From Gilliamella sp. App4-10 (GTDB lineage Bacteria > Pseudomonadota > Gammaproteobacteria > Enterobacterales > Orbaceae), in the NCBI RefSeq assembly GCF_001690495.1, contig NZ_LZGS01000035.1, positions 496,001 through 560,000 on the forward strand: a DNA stretch of 64,000 nt. The letters run 5' to 3'. The notes under the pieces were generated by a model that made no database searches, had not been told where the DNA came from, and saw only the letters and a program-made list of their open reading frames with translations. Of this stretch, positions 28,335 through 35,924 are shown piece after piece (positions within the stretch are counted from its first letter, which is position 1; each line of letters begins with the position of its first letter). Position numbers and translations under genes: made by a program.

Positions 28335-29699
28335 ATGAAGCAATCGATTGACCTGACAACCTCAGAAAGAAAGTTAGTGTTTGCTATGACACTATCTAGT
28401 ATATTGCCATTATTAGATAGCAGTATTGTTAATGTTATTTTACCCTCAATTTCGAATGACATTAATACCTCTTATGCTTATATGCAATGGGCTGTTACCA
28501 TATATATGCTTGCTTGCGCAGCTGGCATATTACTATCACCTTATGTACATGAAAATTTTGGACTCAAGAAAGCATGGGTATGCTCAATTTTTGTCTTTCT
28601 TGTTGGTTCTATATTAGTTGGATTTTCATATAATCTGGTTTCTTTAATCTTGTATAGATGTCTACAAGGTTTTGGTGCAGGAATTTTAATTCCTATTACT
28701 CAATCTACAATAGCAACTTATTTTGGTAAGGAAAGACTAAAGCCGGTTATGGCATTGATTGCTATTCCGTCAGTCTTTGCCCCTGCACTAGGGCCAATTT
28801 TTGGAGCAATCATATCAGAACAGTTAAATTGGAGAATAGCTTTTTTTATCAACATACCTTTAGTACTTATGGCTTTTTTATTTGGTAGAACGACAATGCC
28901 TGATAATAAAACGTCTAAATACAATATGAATATTTATGTATTAATGACATTTTTAATTGCTTTAATAATATTTTTCATCTCTATTAAAAATATCACTTCT
29001 GGGCATTTTTTTGATATTTTTAATATTATTATGCTAGTTTTAGGTATTGGTTTGATGCTGGTTTCGCTTATTATTAATAACAAGTCAGACAGTAAACTGA
29101 TCGATTTAAGTTCATTTAGTTGTATTCAATATTCGTTCGCAATAATTATGGGATTTCTGACGTCACTTATCTTTTTTGGTTTCATGATTTTTTTTCCTTT
29201 AATACAAGCAATAAATGATAATATATCTATTACATATATTGGTATGTTGCTAGCTCTACAAGGTGTAGGTGCCTGGTTGGCTAGAAAATTTATTTATAAA
29301 TCTCTAAGTGAGATAAATTCATTTCTAATTATTGGTGTAGGATTAATAATATCAGCAATAAGTATATTAATAATTCAAGTAGGTGGCAACGCCTTTGAAA
29401 TTATCGGTTTTACTGTTCGAGGTTCCGGATTAGGCGTCGCCACGATTGCTGTTCTCTCTTCTCCATTTGAGTTCTGTGATAAAAATCAAATTAAGGACAC
29501 GAGCGCTATCACGCGTGTTACACAGCAAATTGGTGGTGCATTTGGAGGCGTACTATCAGGAATATTAATCAACCTCACTCAACATCAAATAATTTCAATA
29601 AACTGCGCTTATCAGGCAATGTTTTTTGTGTCTCTGGCTTTTGGTTTTCTAGCGGTTATTGTCTATATTTTCTTTGGCCGAGTGAATACAAGGATTTAG
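28335..29699 (+). CDS. MFS exporter of the cyclodipeptide cluster (DHA2/EmrB-like)
   Basis: Major facilitator of about 454 residues with hydrophobic helices throughout, likely 12-14. Family marks include LDSSIVNVILPSISNDI in helix 1 and YRCLQGFGAGILIPITQSTIATYFG around helix 5, with the drug:H+ antiporter motif C in FAPALGPIFGAII. The ATG at 28335 is used because GGAAAGAG precedes it by 6 bases; it starts one base after the P450 stop, so the two genes are translationally linked. Exporting the oxidised cyclodipeptide, or protecting the producer, is inferred from position, as with YvmA in Bacillus. A strong terminator follows. Confidence 0.92.
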   Translation: MKQSIDLTTSERKLVFAMTLSSILPLLDSSIVNVILPSISNDINTSYAYMQWAVTIYMLACAAGILLSPYVHENFGLKKAWVCSIFVFLVGSILVGFSYNLVSLILYRCLQGFGAGILIPITQSTIATYFGKERLKPVMALIAIPSVFAPALGPIFGAIISEQLNWRIAFFINIPLVLMAFLFGRTTMPDNKTSKYNMNIYVLMTFLIALIIFFISIKNITSGHFFDIFNIIMLVLGIGLMLVSLIINNKSDSKLIDLSSFSCIQYSFAIIMGFLTSLIFFGFMIFFPLIQAINDNISITYIGMLLALQGVGAWLARKFIYKSLSEINSFLIIGVGLIISAISILIIQVGGNAFEIIGFTVRGSGLGVATIAVLSSPFEFCDKNQIKDTSAITRVTQQIGGAFGGVLSGILINLTQHQIISINCAYQAMFFVSLAFGFLAVIVYIFFGRVNTRI

Positions 29700-29704
29700 C
29701 ATAC

Positions 29705-29736
29705 AAAAAAACGGAACATGTGAGTTCCGTTTTTTT
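29705..29736 (+). terminator. Terminator of the cyclodipeptide operon
   Basis: AAAAAAACGGAAC (29705-29717) pairs with GTTCCGTTTTTTT (29724-29736) across a 6-base loop. The T-run makes it a strong intrinsic terminator, 5 bases after the exporter stop, and the A-run on the other side makes it bidirectional. Confidence 0.92.
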
Positions 29737-29948
29737 CGCTTATTCAACGATACTGCTAAGCCACTTATTCAGTATTGAACAATTGAATAAACTATAAAGA
29801 GTCTCAACCGCTGACGCAGGTTTCAACTTGAATAAGGTATTTTTTCTGTTTAAACTAATTTTCTAAACCACTTACACAGTGTAACGGTATACTTTTCTTG
29901 CAGATATTCTTAGCGGTATGAAAAAGCATCAACTAATAAGATTATCCC

Positions 29949-30002
29949 GTGACAAGACAACTAAGTAGTAAATTTAAAAGAGAATGTGCAGAATTAGTTC
30001 TG
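29949..30002 (+). pseudogene. 5' fragment of an IS3-type orfA
   Basis: From the GTG at 29949 the frame reads MTRQLSSKFKRECAELVL, the usual beginning of IS3-family OrfA proteins. Thereafter the frame runs antisense into a broken phosphopantetheinyl transferase. Only about 18 residues survive, so this is a junction scar rather than a gene. Confidence 0.6.
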
Positions 30003-30228
30003 AATTCTATATTTTTGGCAGGAATACCTTGTAGATATCTGCTCAGAACATCATGCACTAACATTCGGGTTACCAAATATTGGTGTTTATACTTGTCAAA
30101 GTATAATTTTGCCACTGCTCCAATTCCTGATGATTCAAAAATTGGACATAGTTGGTCAAAGCAAAATCGGGATTTATTTCCTCATTATAGGTAAACCAGA
30201 TGTGTATTTCATTTTCTGCTATCTTCAT
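29998..30228 (-). pseudogene. Broken Sfp-type 4'-phosphopantetheinyl transferase
   Basis: On the minus strand, the ATG at 30228 opens MKIAENEIHIWF and runs to FLNHQELEQWQ. After a one-base shift it continues LYFDKYKHQYLVTRMLVHDVLSRYL and GIPAKNIEF. These are the N-terminal strand and the first conserved helix of Sfp/AcpT-type transferases, which activate carrier proteins of polyketide, peptide or aryl-polyene synthases. The catalytic half with the Asp/Glu metal site is missing; the sequence ends at an IS3 orfA scar. It indicates that a carrier-protein-dependent pathway once lay near here. Confidence 0.75.
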
Positions 30229-30561
30229 AAAGCTTTCTACTTATTCTTTGGTTTCGTAAATACGGTTTAATTTGAAACTCCATTGACTGAACTAATCCAA
30301 GCTCATCTTTCAGGCAGCTTATTGAACTTTGATATCAAACTAGAGTTATCTGTACAGCAGGAAAGGCGCCTAGAATAGGGAAATGGCGATAAATAGTCAC
30401 TTATCTAGAGGTATTTAGGTCTAAATATAAGCCCAAATGCCTCAAAAAAGCACGGTTAAAAATTTAGTTTGAGTGAAGCTTTACCGTACAAAGGTCTCAA
30501 TAAAAATCAAAGTGGTTTATACATATGGTAATTTATCAGTACCTTGATCCTCGCCAAAATA
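30229..30561. other. Gene-free stretch between island relics
   Basis: About 330 bases without a supportable gene. A short open stretch near 30305-30377 (ending SVQQERRLE) is not recognisable. The last 60 bases probably include the outer end of the IS3-family element that follows. Confidence 0.5.
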
Positions 30562-31427
30562 TTAGACAGTGCCCGCCTCTATCATTTTTTCGTTTTGGTA
30601 ATATTGTTGTTCATATTGTTCAGGTGATACCCAGCCATTAGCTGAATGACGACGTATCCGATTATAATAGATTTCAATATATTCAAATAGTGCTTTATTA
30701 GCCAGTTTCCTCGTTTTGTAGTAACAGTCATGAATAATATGTGTTTTGAGTGTATGAAAAAACTCTCAACAACCGCATTATCAAAGCAGTTTCCTCTTCG
30801 ACTCATGCTTTGCCTGAGTCCATATTGTAACAATAACTGCTTGAAATCAGCACTGCCATATTGGCTTCCTTGGTCACTATGAATGAGTACATTTTTAGGA
30901 AAGTGACGCCGAAATAAGGCTTGTTTTAATGTATTACACACTAAATGATGGTCTATGTAGCGACTCGTTTGCCTAGCAATCACTTTTCGTCCATATAAAT
31001 CGATAATCACCGACAAATATAACCAACCTTCACCCGTTTTAATATAAGTAATATCGGTTACCCATGTCGTATTCGGCTTATCACGGTTAAATTTCCTATC
31101 TAACGTATTGGGCGCAATATTGAGATGAGCCTAGTTTGTTTTATACTTGAATTTACGTGCTGCTTTACTCTGTAATCCCAATTGTTGCAAAACACGGCTA
31201 ATTGTCCTTTCTGAAACTTGATAGTCCGCTTGCCTTGCATCATAAAGCAGGCTTGGCGCACCCAAACGGGCATTATGTTGCCAATTTTTAATATACTCGC
31301 TGAGTTTGGCTGATTTGTTTGCTCTTTTTAACCAAGCATCATAACCCGATGAACTGACACCAAGTAATGAGCATATCTTAGTAACGGGATAGCAGGTTAA
31401 ATGATTTTTCATATAAGCGTACTTCAC
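30562..31427 (-). pseudogene. Broken IS3-family orfB transposase
   Basis: The first part (31427-31131) reads MKYAYMKNHLTCYPVTKICSLLGVSSSGYDAW and on to RKFKYKTN, then meets a TAG. Past the stop the same frame continues AHLNIAPNTLDRKF and the catalytic core: TTWVTDITYIK, LIHSDQGSQYGS and VVESFF supply the DDE triad region. Near 30770 a shift is needed to recover the C-terminus (ALFEYIEIYYNRIRRHSANGWVSPEQYE), ending about 30562. Two lesions make it inactive. Confidence 0.82.
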
Positions 31428-31705
31428 CGACTTGGATTATTGATGAAGTACACATGCGCCTTTTTTAGTATATCATTGGCCATTTTCAGTTCTTTAATCT
31501 CTTTTTCTAACGCCATAATCCGCTGTTGCTCAGCCGTTAACTCTCGACGGCTGGTTTTATTCGGGGAAAGTTGCCTAATCCATTTATCTAGGGTTGATTT
31601 ACCCACACCTAGATGGTTGGAAAGTTCGCTAATAGAAAGGTGTGCATGAGATAATGCATAATCAACTGGTTGTTGTTTGAATTCGATACTAAATTTTTTA
31701 ACCAT
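31424..31705 (-). CDS. IS3-family orfA (helix-turn-helix protein)
   Basis: DNA-binding first protein of an IS3-family element, 93 residues from the ATG at 31705 (an in-frame upstream start at 31750 belongs to a fused foreign fragment). The helix-turn-helix reads LSISELSNHLGVGKSTLDKWI, followed by a leucine-zipper-like helix EQQRIMALEKEIKELKMANDILKKA. The frame end overlaps orfB by four bases, where a run of six A residues could allow frameshifting. Since orfB is broken, no active transposase results; this protein alone might still bind IS ends. Confidence 0.75.
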   Translation of the reverse strand: MVKKFSIEFKQQPVDYALSHAHLSISELSNHLGVGKSTLDKWIRQLSPNKTSRRELTAEQQRIMALEKEIKELKMANDILKKAHVYFINNPSR

Positions 31706-31835
31706 GATATTTATCTCGCCATTTATAGAAAGTTGAATTTCCCATGCCATATTTACGGCAAAGTTCCTTGACAGGGATACCGGCCTCAGCTTCTTTTAAA
31801 ATAGATACAATCTGATGTTCAGTCATTTTTTTCAT
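31698..31835 (-). pseudogene. 5' fragment of an IS407-group orfA, inverted
   Basis: From the ATG at 31835 the minus strand reads MKKMTEHQIVSILKEAEAGI and PVKELCRKYGMGNSTFYKW, then RDKYHG and a stop at 31698. This is the N-terminal half of an IS2/IS407-type OrfA. The C-terminal tail of such a protein is found on the plus strand at 31908-31958, directly outside this fragment's own inverted repeat. Confidence 0.75.
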
Positions 31836-31882
31836 GGTTAAATCCTCAGTGGATTAATAAAGAGAATTTTCTACTCTTTTGC

Positions 31883-31907
31883 TGTACTATTTTAAGGGGT
31901 AGTTACA
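31883..31907 (-). repeat. IS407-type terminal inverted repeat (left end, inverted)
   Basis: A 25-base end which read on the minus strand starts TGTAACTACCCC and finishes AGTACA. It resembles the repeat at 32799-32822 (TGTAAATACCCC ... AGTACA on the minus strand) and stands in the correct place before the orfA fragment at 31835. Confidence 0.65.
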
Positions 31908-32822
31908 GAACTGAGCTTAAAATCCCAGCTTCAGGAAGAAATCATAAAAAAGCTTTAGTGCCCACAAAGGCACGTAAAACGTGGGCACAGCAACTACAAC
32001 AAAATCATTCTGTTACTATTGCTATGAGTTGTGCCATTGTTGGCTTAAGCCGTTGTGCTTACTATTATCAACCTAAATTACTGGATGATTCGGTGATAAT
32101 ATCAGTATTAAGTACTATCACTGACAAGCATTTACGCTGGGGCTTTCCCAAATGTTTTAATCGCATCAGAAAGCTTGGCTATAAATGGAATCATAAGCGT
32201 GTTTATCGAGTGTATTGTGAGTTAAAACTTAATATTAGGGCTAAACGTGAAAAACGTATCCCCCCACGAACACTAGAAAAGCTATTGGTTCCTAATAAAC
32301 AAGGTGAATGCTGGTCAATGGATTTTATGAGTGACAGTAGTGGTAATCAACGTCGCTTTAGGACATTCAATGTCATCGATGACTTTAATCGTGAGGCGCT
32401 AGGCATTGATATTGCAGTAAGCTTACCGGTAGGGAGAATTACCCGTTATTTAGATAAACTGGCCGAATATCATGGGTATCCATTAAAAATACGAGTCGAT
32501 AATGGGCCAGAATTTACAGGAAAAACCTTTATAAACTGGGCTAAATCACATGATATAGCCATTGATTATATCCAGCCCGGTAGTCCTTATCAAAATGGCT
32601 ATATTGAACGATTTAATCGTACCTATCGCACAGAGGTATTAGATTTATATTTATTTAATAATCTGGAACAAGTAAGAAAGGTAACCGAAGAATGGCTAAC
32701 CAGTTATAACACCGAAAGACCTCATGAAGCACTAAATAATATGACGCCGATTGAGTATAAAACACTAAAACAGGCAGCTTAATTTTCTACGTGAGTTGTG
32801 TACTGGGTTTGGGGTATTTACA
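31908..32822 (+). mobile_element. IS407-group IS3 element, body without its normal left end
   Basis: Plus-strand element from an orfA tail (31908-31958, ELSLKSQLQEEIIKKL then TAG), through orfB (31958-32782), to a 24-base right inverted repeat (32799-32822) that starts TGTACTGGG and ends TATTTACA. The left end and orfA start are present only in inverted orientation to the left (31698-31907), so the element looks rearranged and immobile. Confidence 0.75.
31958..32782 (+). CDS. IS3-family (IS407 group) orfB transposase
   Basis: Intact integrase-core protein of 274 residues, with GTG start overlapping the orfA stop. It shows an HTH_21-type region (MSCAIVGLSRCAYYYQPK, RWGFPKCFNRIRKLGYKWNHKRVYRVY), then the rve core with the DDE residues: Asp in CWSMDFMSD, Asp in RVDNGPEFTGK, and Glu in QNGYIERFNRTYRTEVLDLYL. 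In a healthy element it would be made as an OrfAB fusion by -1 frameshift; here the orfA start is inverted, so the active fusion cannot form from this copy. Confidence 0.88.
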   Translation: MPTKARKTWAQQLQQNHSVTIAMSCAIVGLSRCAYYYQPKLLDDSVIISVLSTITDKHLRWGFPKCFNRIRKLGYKWNHKRVYRVYCELKLNIRAKREKRIPPRTLEKLLVPNKQGECWSMDFMSDSSGNQRRFRTFNVIDDFNREALGIDIAVSLPVGRITRYLDKLAEYHGYPLKIRVDNGPEFTGKTFINWAKSHDIAIDYIQPGSPYQNGYIERFNRTYRTEVLDLYLFNNLEQVRKVTEEWLTSYNTERPHEALNNMTPIEYKTLKQAA

Positions 32823-33011
32823 AAACCACCCTATCAGATTACCCACTCGACTGAACAAAAGGCGATTTTAGATAATAGCCAAGAGTGGGGCGTGTTTGAT
32901 GACGAAACGGGTGAACTTATCGACTATGGTCAATTTAAAAGACCCAAGAAAAAAGCCAGCCGAAAAACAAAAACAGCAAAACAAGCAGAAAAGCCCATAA
33001 AAGAGGATTAA
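32823..33011 (+). pseudogene. 3' fragment of an unknown gene cut by the IS element
   Basis: Directly after the IS right end an open frame runs PYQITHSTEQKAILDNSQEWGVFDDETGELIDYGQF, ending in a very Lys-rich tail (KRPKKKASRKTKTAKQAEKPIKED). The frame has no start of its own; an in-frame start at 32796 lies inside the IS. I do not recognise the family. The acidic core followed by a basic unstructured tail suggests a nucleic-acid-binding end. It shows that the IS sits in, or deleted into, a host gene. Confidence 0.5.
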
Positions 33012-33022
33012 TTGGTAAGGTC

Positions 33023-33046
33023 AAAGCACTGCTGATCCAGTGCTTT
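33023..33046. terminator. Hairpin after the truncated gene
   Basis: AAAGCACTG and CAGTGCTTT form a perfect 9-bp stem with a 6-base loop, 11 bases after the stop at 33011. The flanks carry few Ts, so terminator strength is uncertain. Confidence 0.45.
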
Positions 33047-33110
33047 GGAAGCAAAATTTATTGTAAAAATTCATTACCGACGCAAGTTGGCAAACAAAAC
33101 GGAAGAAAAT

Positions 33111-33809
33111 TTAAGATGCAGTCCAAAACCCTGTGACATTCACTTTGTCCTGCTGCAAAACAGCTCGAATAGGCATTTGATTAACATTATGATCTTTTTC
33201 GGCTTGTTCTAATACCTGCATTTTACTTTCACCAACTAAATGTAGATAGATATTTTTACTATTTAAAATAGTAGGTAACGTTAAAGTAATACGATCAAGT
33301 GGCGCTGTTAATGGTGTCATCCCGACAACTTTTCGACCTGATTTCATATCTAAACCGGCCGCTAAATTAGCTGCACCTGGAAATAATGAAGCGGTATGTC
33401 CATCTTCGCCCATACCTAAAACAATTACATCAAATGGCATCGGAATTTTATCTAACATCTTGTCAGTCATTTCGGCGCCATCAAATGGATTATCACAACT
33501 GTTTTTTAAACCGACAAAATTAGCCAATTTTGCATTGTTTTGTAATAGATGCGTCATCACTAACTTTTCGTTACTGGCATCATTAGTATCATCAACCCAT
33601 CTATCATCCACCAACGTAATAAAAACTCGACTCCATTCTATATTTTGTTGACTCAGTGATACAAATAATGGAATAGGTGTTTTACCCCCCGAAACCGCAA
33701 TAGAAGCATGTCCTTTTTGTACAATGGCCTGTTTTAATTCATTGACGATATGTGAGGTTAAATCTTCGATCAATAATTGACTATTTTGATATTTATTTAA
33801 CGTAAACAT
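33111..33809 (-). CDS. pgl: 6-phosphogluconolactonase
   Basis: Hydrolyses 6-phosphogluconolactone, the second step of the oxidative pentose phosphate pathway. This is the DevB/SOL type, not the beta-propeller type of E. coli. The ATG at 33809 is chosen for AAAGGA 9 bases upstream; a longer frame to 33851 would overlap zwf. The 232 residues show IAVSGGKTPIPLFVSLS (phosphate binding), FITLVDDRWVDDTNDASNEKLV, and MPFDVIVLGMGEDGHTASLFPGA with the catalytic-site His and Glu-Asp. It starts 13 bases after the zwf stop; the two are one operon. Confidence 0.95.
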   Translation of the reverse strand: MFTLNKYQNSQLLIEDLTSHIVNELKQAIVQKGHASIAVSGGKTPIPLFVSLSQQNIEWSRVFITLVDDRWVDDTNDASNEKLVMTHLLQNNAKLANFVGLKNSCDNPFDGAEMTDKMLDKIPMPFDVIVLGMGEDGHTASLFPGAANLAAGLDMKSGRKVVGMTPLTAPLDRITLTLPTILNSKNIYLHLVGESKMQVLEQAEKDHNVNQMPIRAVLQQDKVNVTGFWTAS

Positions 33810-33822
33810 AGTTATTTTTCCT

Positions 33823-35283
33823 TTATTCAAATTCGTGCCATGAATGCCCATCTTTAGTGATTAAGGCAACGGATGCGACTGGTCCCCAAGTTCCAGCTTG
33901 ATAAGTTTTTGGTGGTTCTTTTTCTGTTTCCCATGCACTAATAATTGAATCAACCCATTTCCATGCAGCTTCAACTTCATCACGATGAACAAATAACGCT
34001 TGGCGCCCCCGCATAACTTCAAGTAATAAACGCTCATAGGCATCAGCGCTTTGTTGGTGAAAAGTTTCGCTAAAACTTAAATCAAGTTTCGTGGTTTGTA
34101 AATTGTGAGTACTATCTAATCCCGGTACTTTGTTTAAAATTTCAATATCCATTCCTTCATCAGGTTGTAAACGAATCGTCAATTTATTTTGTGGTAATTG
34201 TGGATAAAATTCACTAAATAAATTAAGCGGTAATGGTTTGAAATAAACAACGACTTCAGAACATTTGCTCGGTAAACGCTTACCTGTACGTAAATAAAAT
34301 GGAACGCCCGCCCAACGCCAGTTATCAATATCAACTCGAATCGCAACAAATGTTTCGGTATTGCTTTTTTGATTTGCGCCGTCTTCTTCTAGATAGCCCG
34401 GTACATTAACACCATTAACAAATCCTGCTGTATATTGTCCACGAACTACTTTTTCGCGTATATTGGTTTTATTAATTGGCCTAAGAGCATTTAGTACGGC
34501 TATCTTTTCACTACGTAAGCTATTATCTTCTAGGTTAGCAGGTGGTGACATGGCAATCATGGTTAATATTTGTAATAAATGATTTTGCACCATATCACGC
34601 ATTTGGCCGGCTTTATCAAAATACCCCCAACGACCCTCAATACCTACTTGCTCAGCTACCGTAATTTCGACATGATCAATAGAATTACGATCCCAAAATG
34701 ACGCAAATACTGTATTGGCAAAACGTAAGGCTAAGAGATTTAGTACTGACTCTTTACCTAAATAATGATCAATACGATAAACTTGTGATTCACTAAAGAA
34801 TTTAGCCACCGAATCATTGATTTCACGAGATGATTGCAAATCAGTTCCAAGTGGCTTTTCCATCACAATGCGGTTTTGTGATTGATTTAAACCTGCAGCA
34901 GCTAGACCTTGGCAAATAGTTCCAAAAGCACCTGGATGCATTGCAAAATAGAAAATAGCGGGATGGCCTGAATCAAGTTTATTTTTCAATCCTGCAAAAC
35001 CAGCACTATCATTAACATCTAATTTATGAAAATCCAATCGTTGACTAAATCTCCGCCAAATACTATCGTCTAACGGCTCCGGCATAAATGAGATGAGTGC
35101 ATCTTTTGCAACTTCACAATAAGCAGCATGATCCCAATCAGCACGTCCTACGCCTAAAATCTTGGTTTGTTCAGGTAGTTTTCCATATTTTTCTAGTTGA
35201 TATAAAGACGGTAGTAATTTACGTCTTGTCAAATCCCCTTTAGCACCAAAAATAACTAAATCGCAAGTTGGGATATCAGACAT
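33823..35283 (-). CDS. zwf: Glucose-6-phosphate 1-dehydrogenase
   Basis: Oxidises glucose-6-phosphate to 6-phosphogluconolactone, producing NADPH. It has 486 residues. The coenzyme-binding start reads LVIFGAKGDLTRRKLLPSLYQL, the substrate motif RIDHYLGKESVLNLLALRFAN lies at about 170-190 with the catalytic His further on (DHVEITVAEQVGIEGRWGYFDKAGQMRDMVQNH). The C-terminal half includes PFYLRTGKRL and YERLLLEVMRG. It is transcribed with pgl. Confidence 0.97.
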   Translation of the reverse strand: MSDIPTCDLVIFGAKGDLTRRKLLPSLYQLEKYGKLPEQTKILGVGRADWDHAAYCEVAKDALISFMPEPLDDSIWRRFSQRLDFHKLDVNDSAGFAGLKNKLDSGHPAIFYFAMHPGAFGTICQGLAAAGLNQSQNRIVMEKPLGTDLQSSREINDSVAKFFSESQVYRIDHYLGKESVLNLLALRFANTVFASFWDRNSIDHVEITVAEQVGIEGRWGYFDKAGQMRDMVQNHLLQILTMIAMSPPANLEDNSLRSEKIAVLNALRPINKTNIREKVVRGQYTAGFVNGVNVPGYLEEDGANQKSNTETFVAIRVDIDNWRWAGVPFYLRTGKRLPSKCSEVVVYFKPLPLNLFSEFYPQLPQNKLTIRLQPDEGMDIEILNKVPGLDSTHNLQTTKLDLSFSETFHQQSADAYERLLLEVMRGRQALFVHRDEVEAAWKWVDSIISAWETEKEPPKTYQAGTWGPVASVALITKDGHSWHEFE

Positions 35284-35388
35284 GGTTTTCTCCTAGGATG
35301 GTATAATGTAATTATTCTATTATGTTGGATGGTTAGTGTACAGGTTAAATCATAACAATAGGCATTAGCCTACATTAGCTCTAAAACA

Positions 35389-35414
35389 AAAAGGTCACCA
35401 CAGTGGTGACCTTT
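35389..35414 (-). terminator. Terminator of rplY
   Basis: GGTCACC and GGTGACC arms flanked by A- and T-runs; on the minus strand the 3' side runs into TTTTTGTTTT, 41 bases after the rplY stop. Confidence 0.85.
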
Positions 35415-35454
35415 TGCTTGAAACAAAGAATTGAATAATATTCCAATACATAAA

Positions 35455-35739
35455 TTATACGCGTACAAAATCCATATGAACTAATTTTGGTTTAAATGCA
35501 TGACGTTGTACTGCTTGTACTTTTACTTTAACTGCTTTTCCGTCAACCTCGATAGTTAACACTTCAGAATAAAAATCTGGTTTTTCTTGCATATTAAAGA
35601 TTTGGTTGTGATCAAGCACAACAGAGATTGCAGGTTCAGTTCCACCATAAATGATGGCTGGGAATTGACCAGCGTGACGCAGGCGGCGGCTCGCACCCTT
35701 ACCATGCTCTTTTCTAACTTCAGCTTTGAATGTAAACAT
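35455..35739 (-). CDS. rplY: 50S ribosomal protein L25
   Basis: Binds 5S rRNA in the large subunit. The 94 residues equal the short, single-domain E. coli form, without the CTC C-terminal extension. Conserved parts are [28 protein letters not shown], which contacts the RNA, and [21 protein letters not shown]. It is a single-gene unit with its own terminator. Confidence 0.97.
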   Translation of the reverse strand: MFTFKAEVRKEHGKGASRRLRHAGQFPAIIYGGTEPAISVVLDHNQIFNMQEKPDFYSEVLTIEVDGKAVKVKVQAVQRHAFKPKLVHMDFVRV

Positions 35740-35924
35740 ATTTATTTCTCTTAATGATTTAAAATAAAAGCCAATTACAGGCGACCCAGTAGTTGACTAT
35801 CAAACTAGCACTTTAAAAAGTGGTGGGTGTGGATTATAAAGTGTTATCCCTGTAAACGCAATCAATTAATCTTATTACCAATGAGTAAAACATTGATTGC
35901 GTATGTGGCATAAATTATGAACGC

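Larger units (their letters stand above)
30562..31705 (-). mobile_element. Inactive IS3-family element (orfA intact, orfB broken)
   Basis: Minus-strand orfA (31705-31424) runs into orfB (from 31427), the normal overlapping IS3 arrangement needing a -1 shift. orfB carries an in-frame stop and a frameshift. The upstream end is fused to a fragment of a different IS orfA, and no clean inverted repeat is visible at 31705, so the element is truncated there. Confidence 0.75.

Noticed and set aside
28241-28462. Minus-strand open frame over the P450/MFS junction
   Set aside because: Antisense to two genes with matching stop/start and ribosome-binding site; no supporting features.
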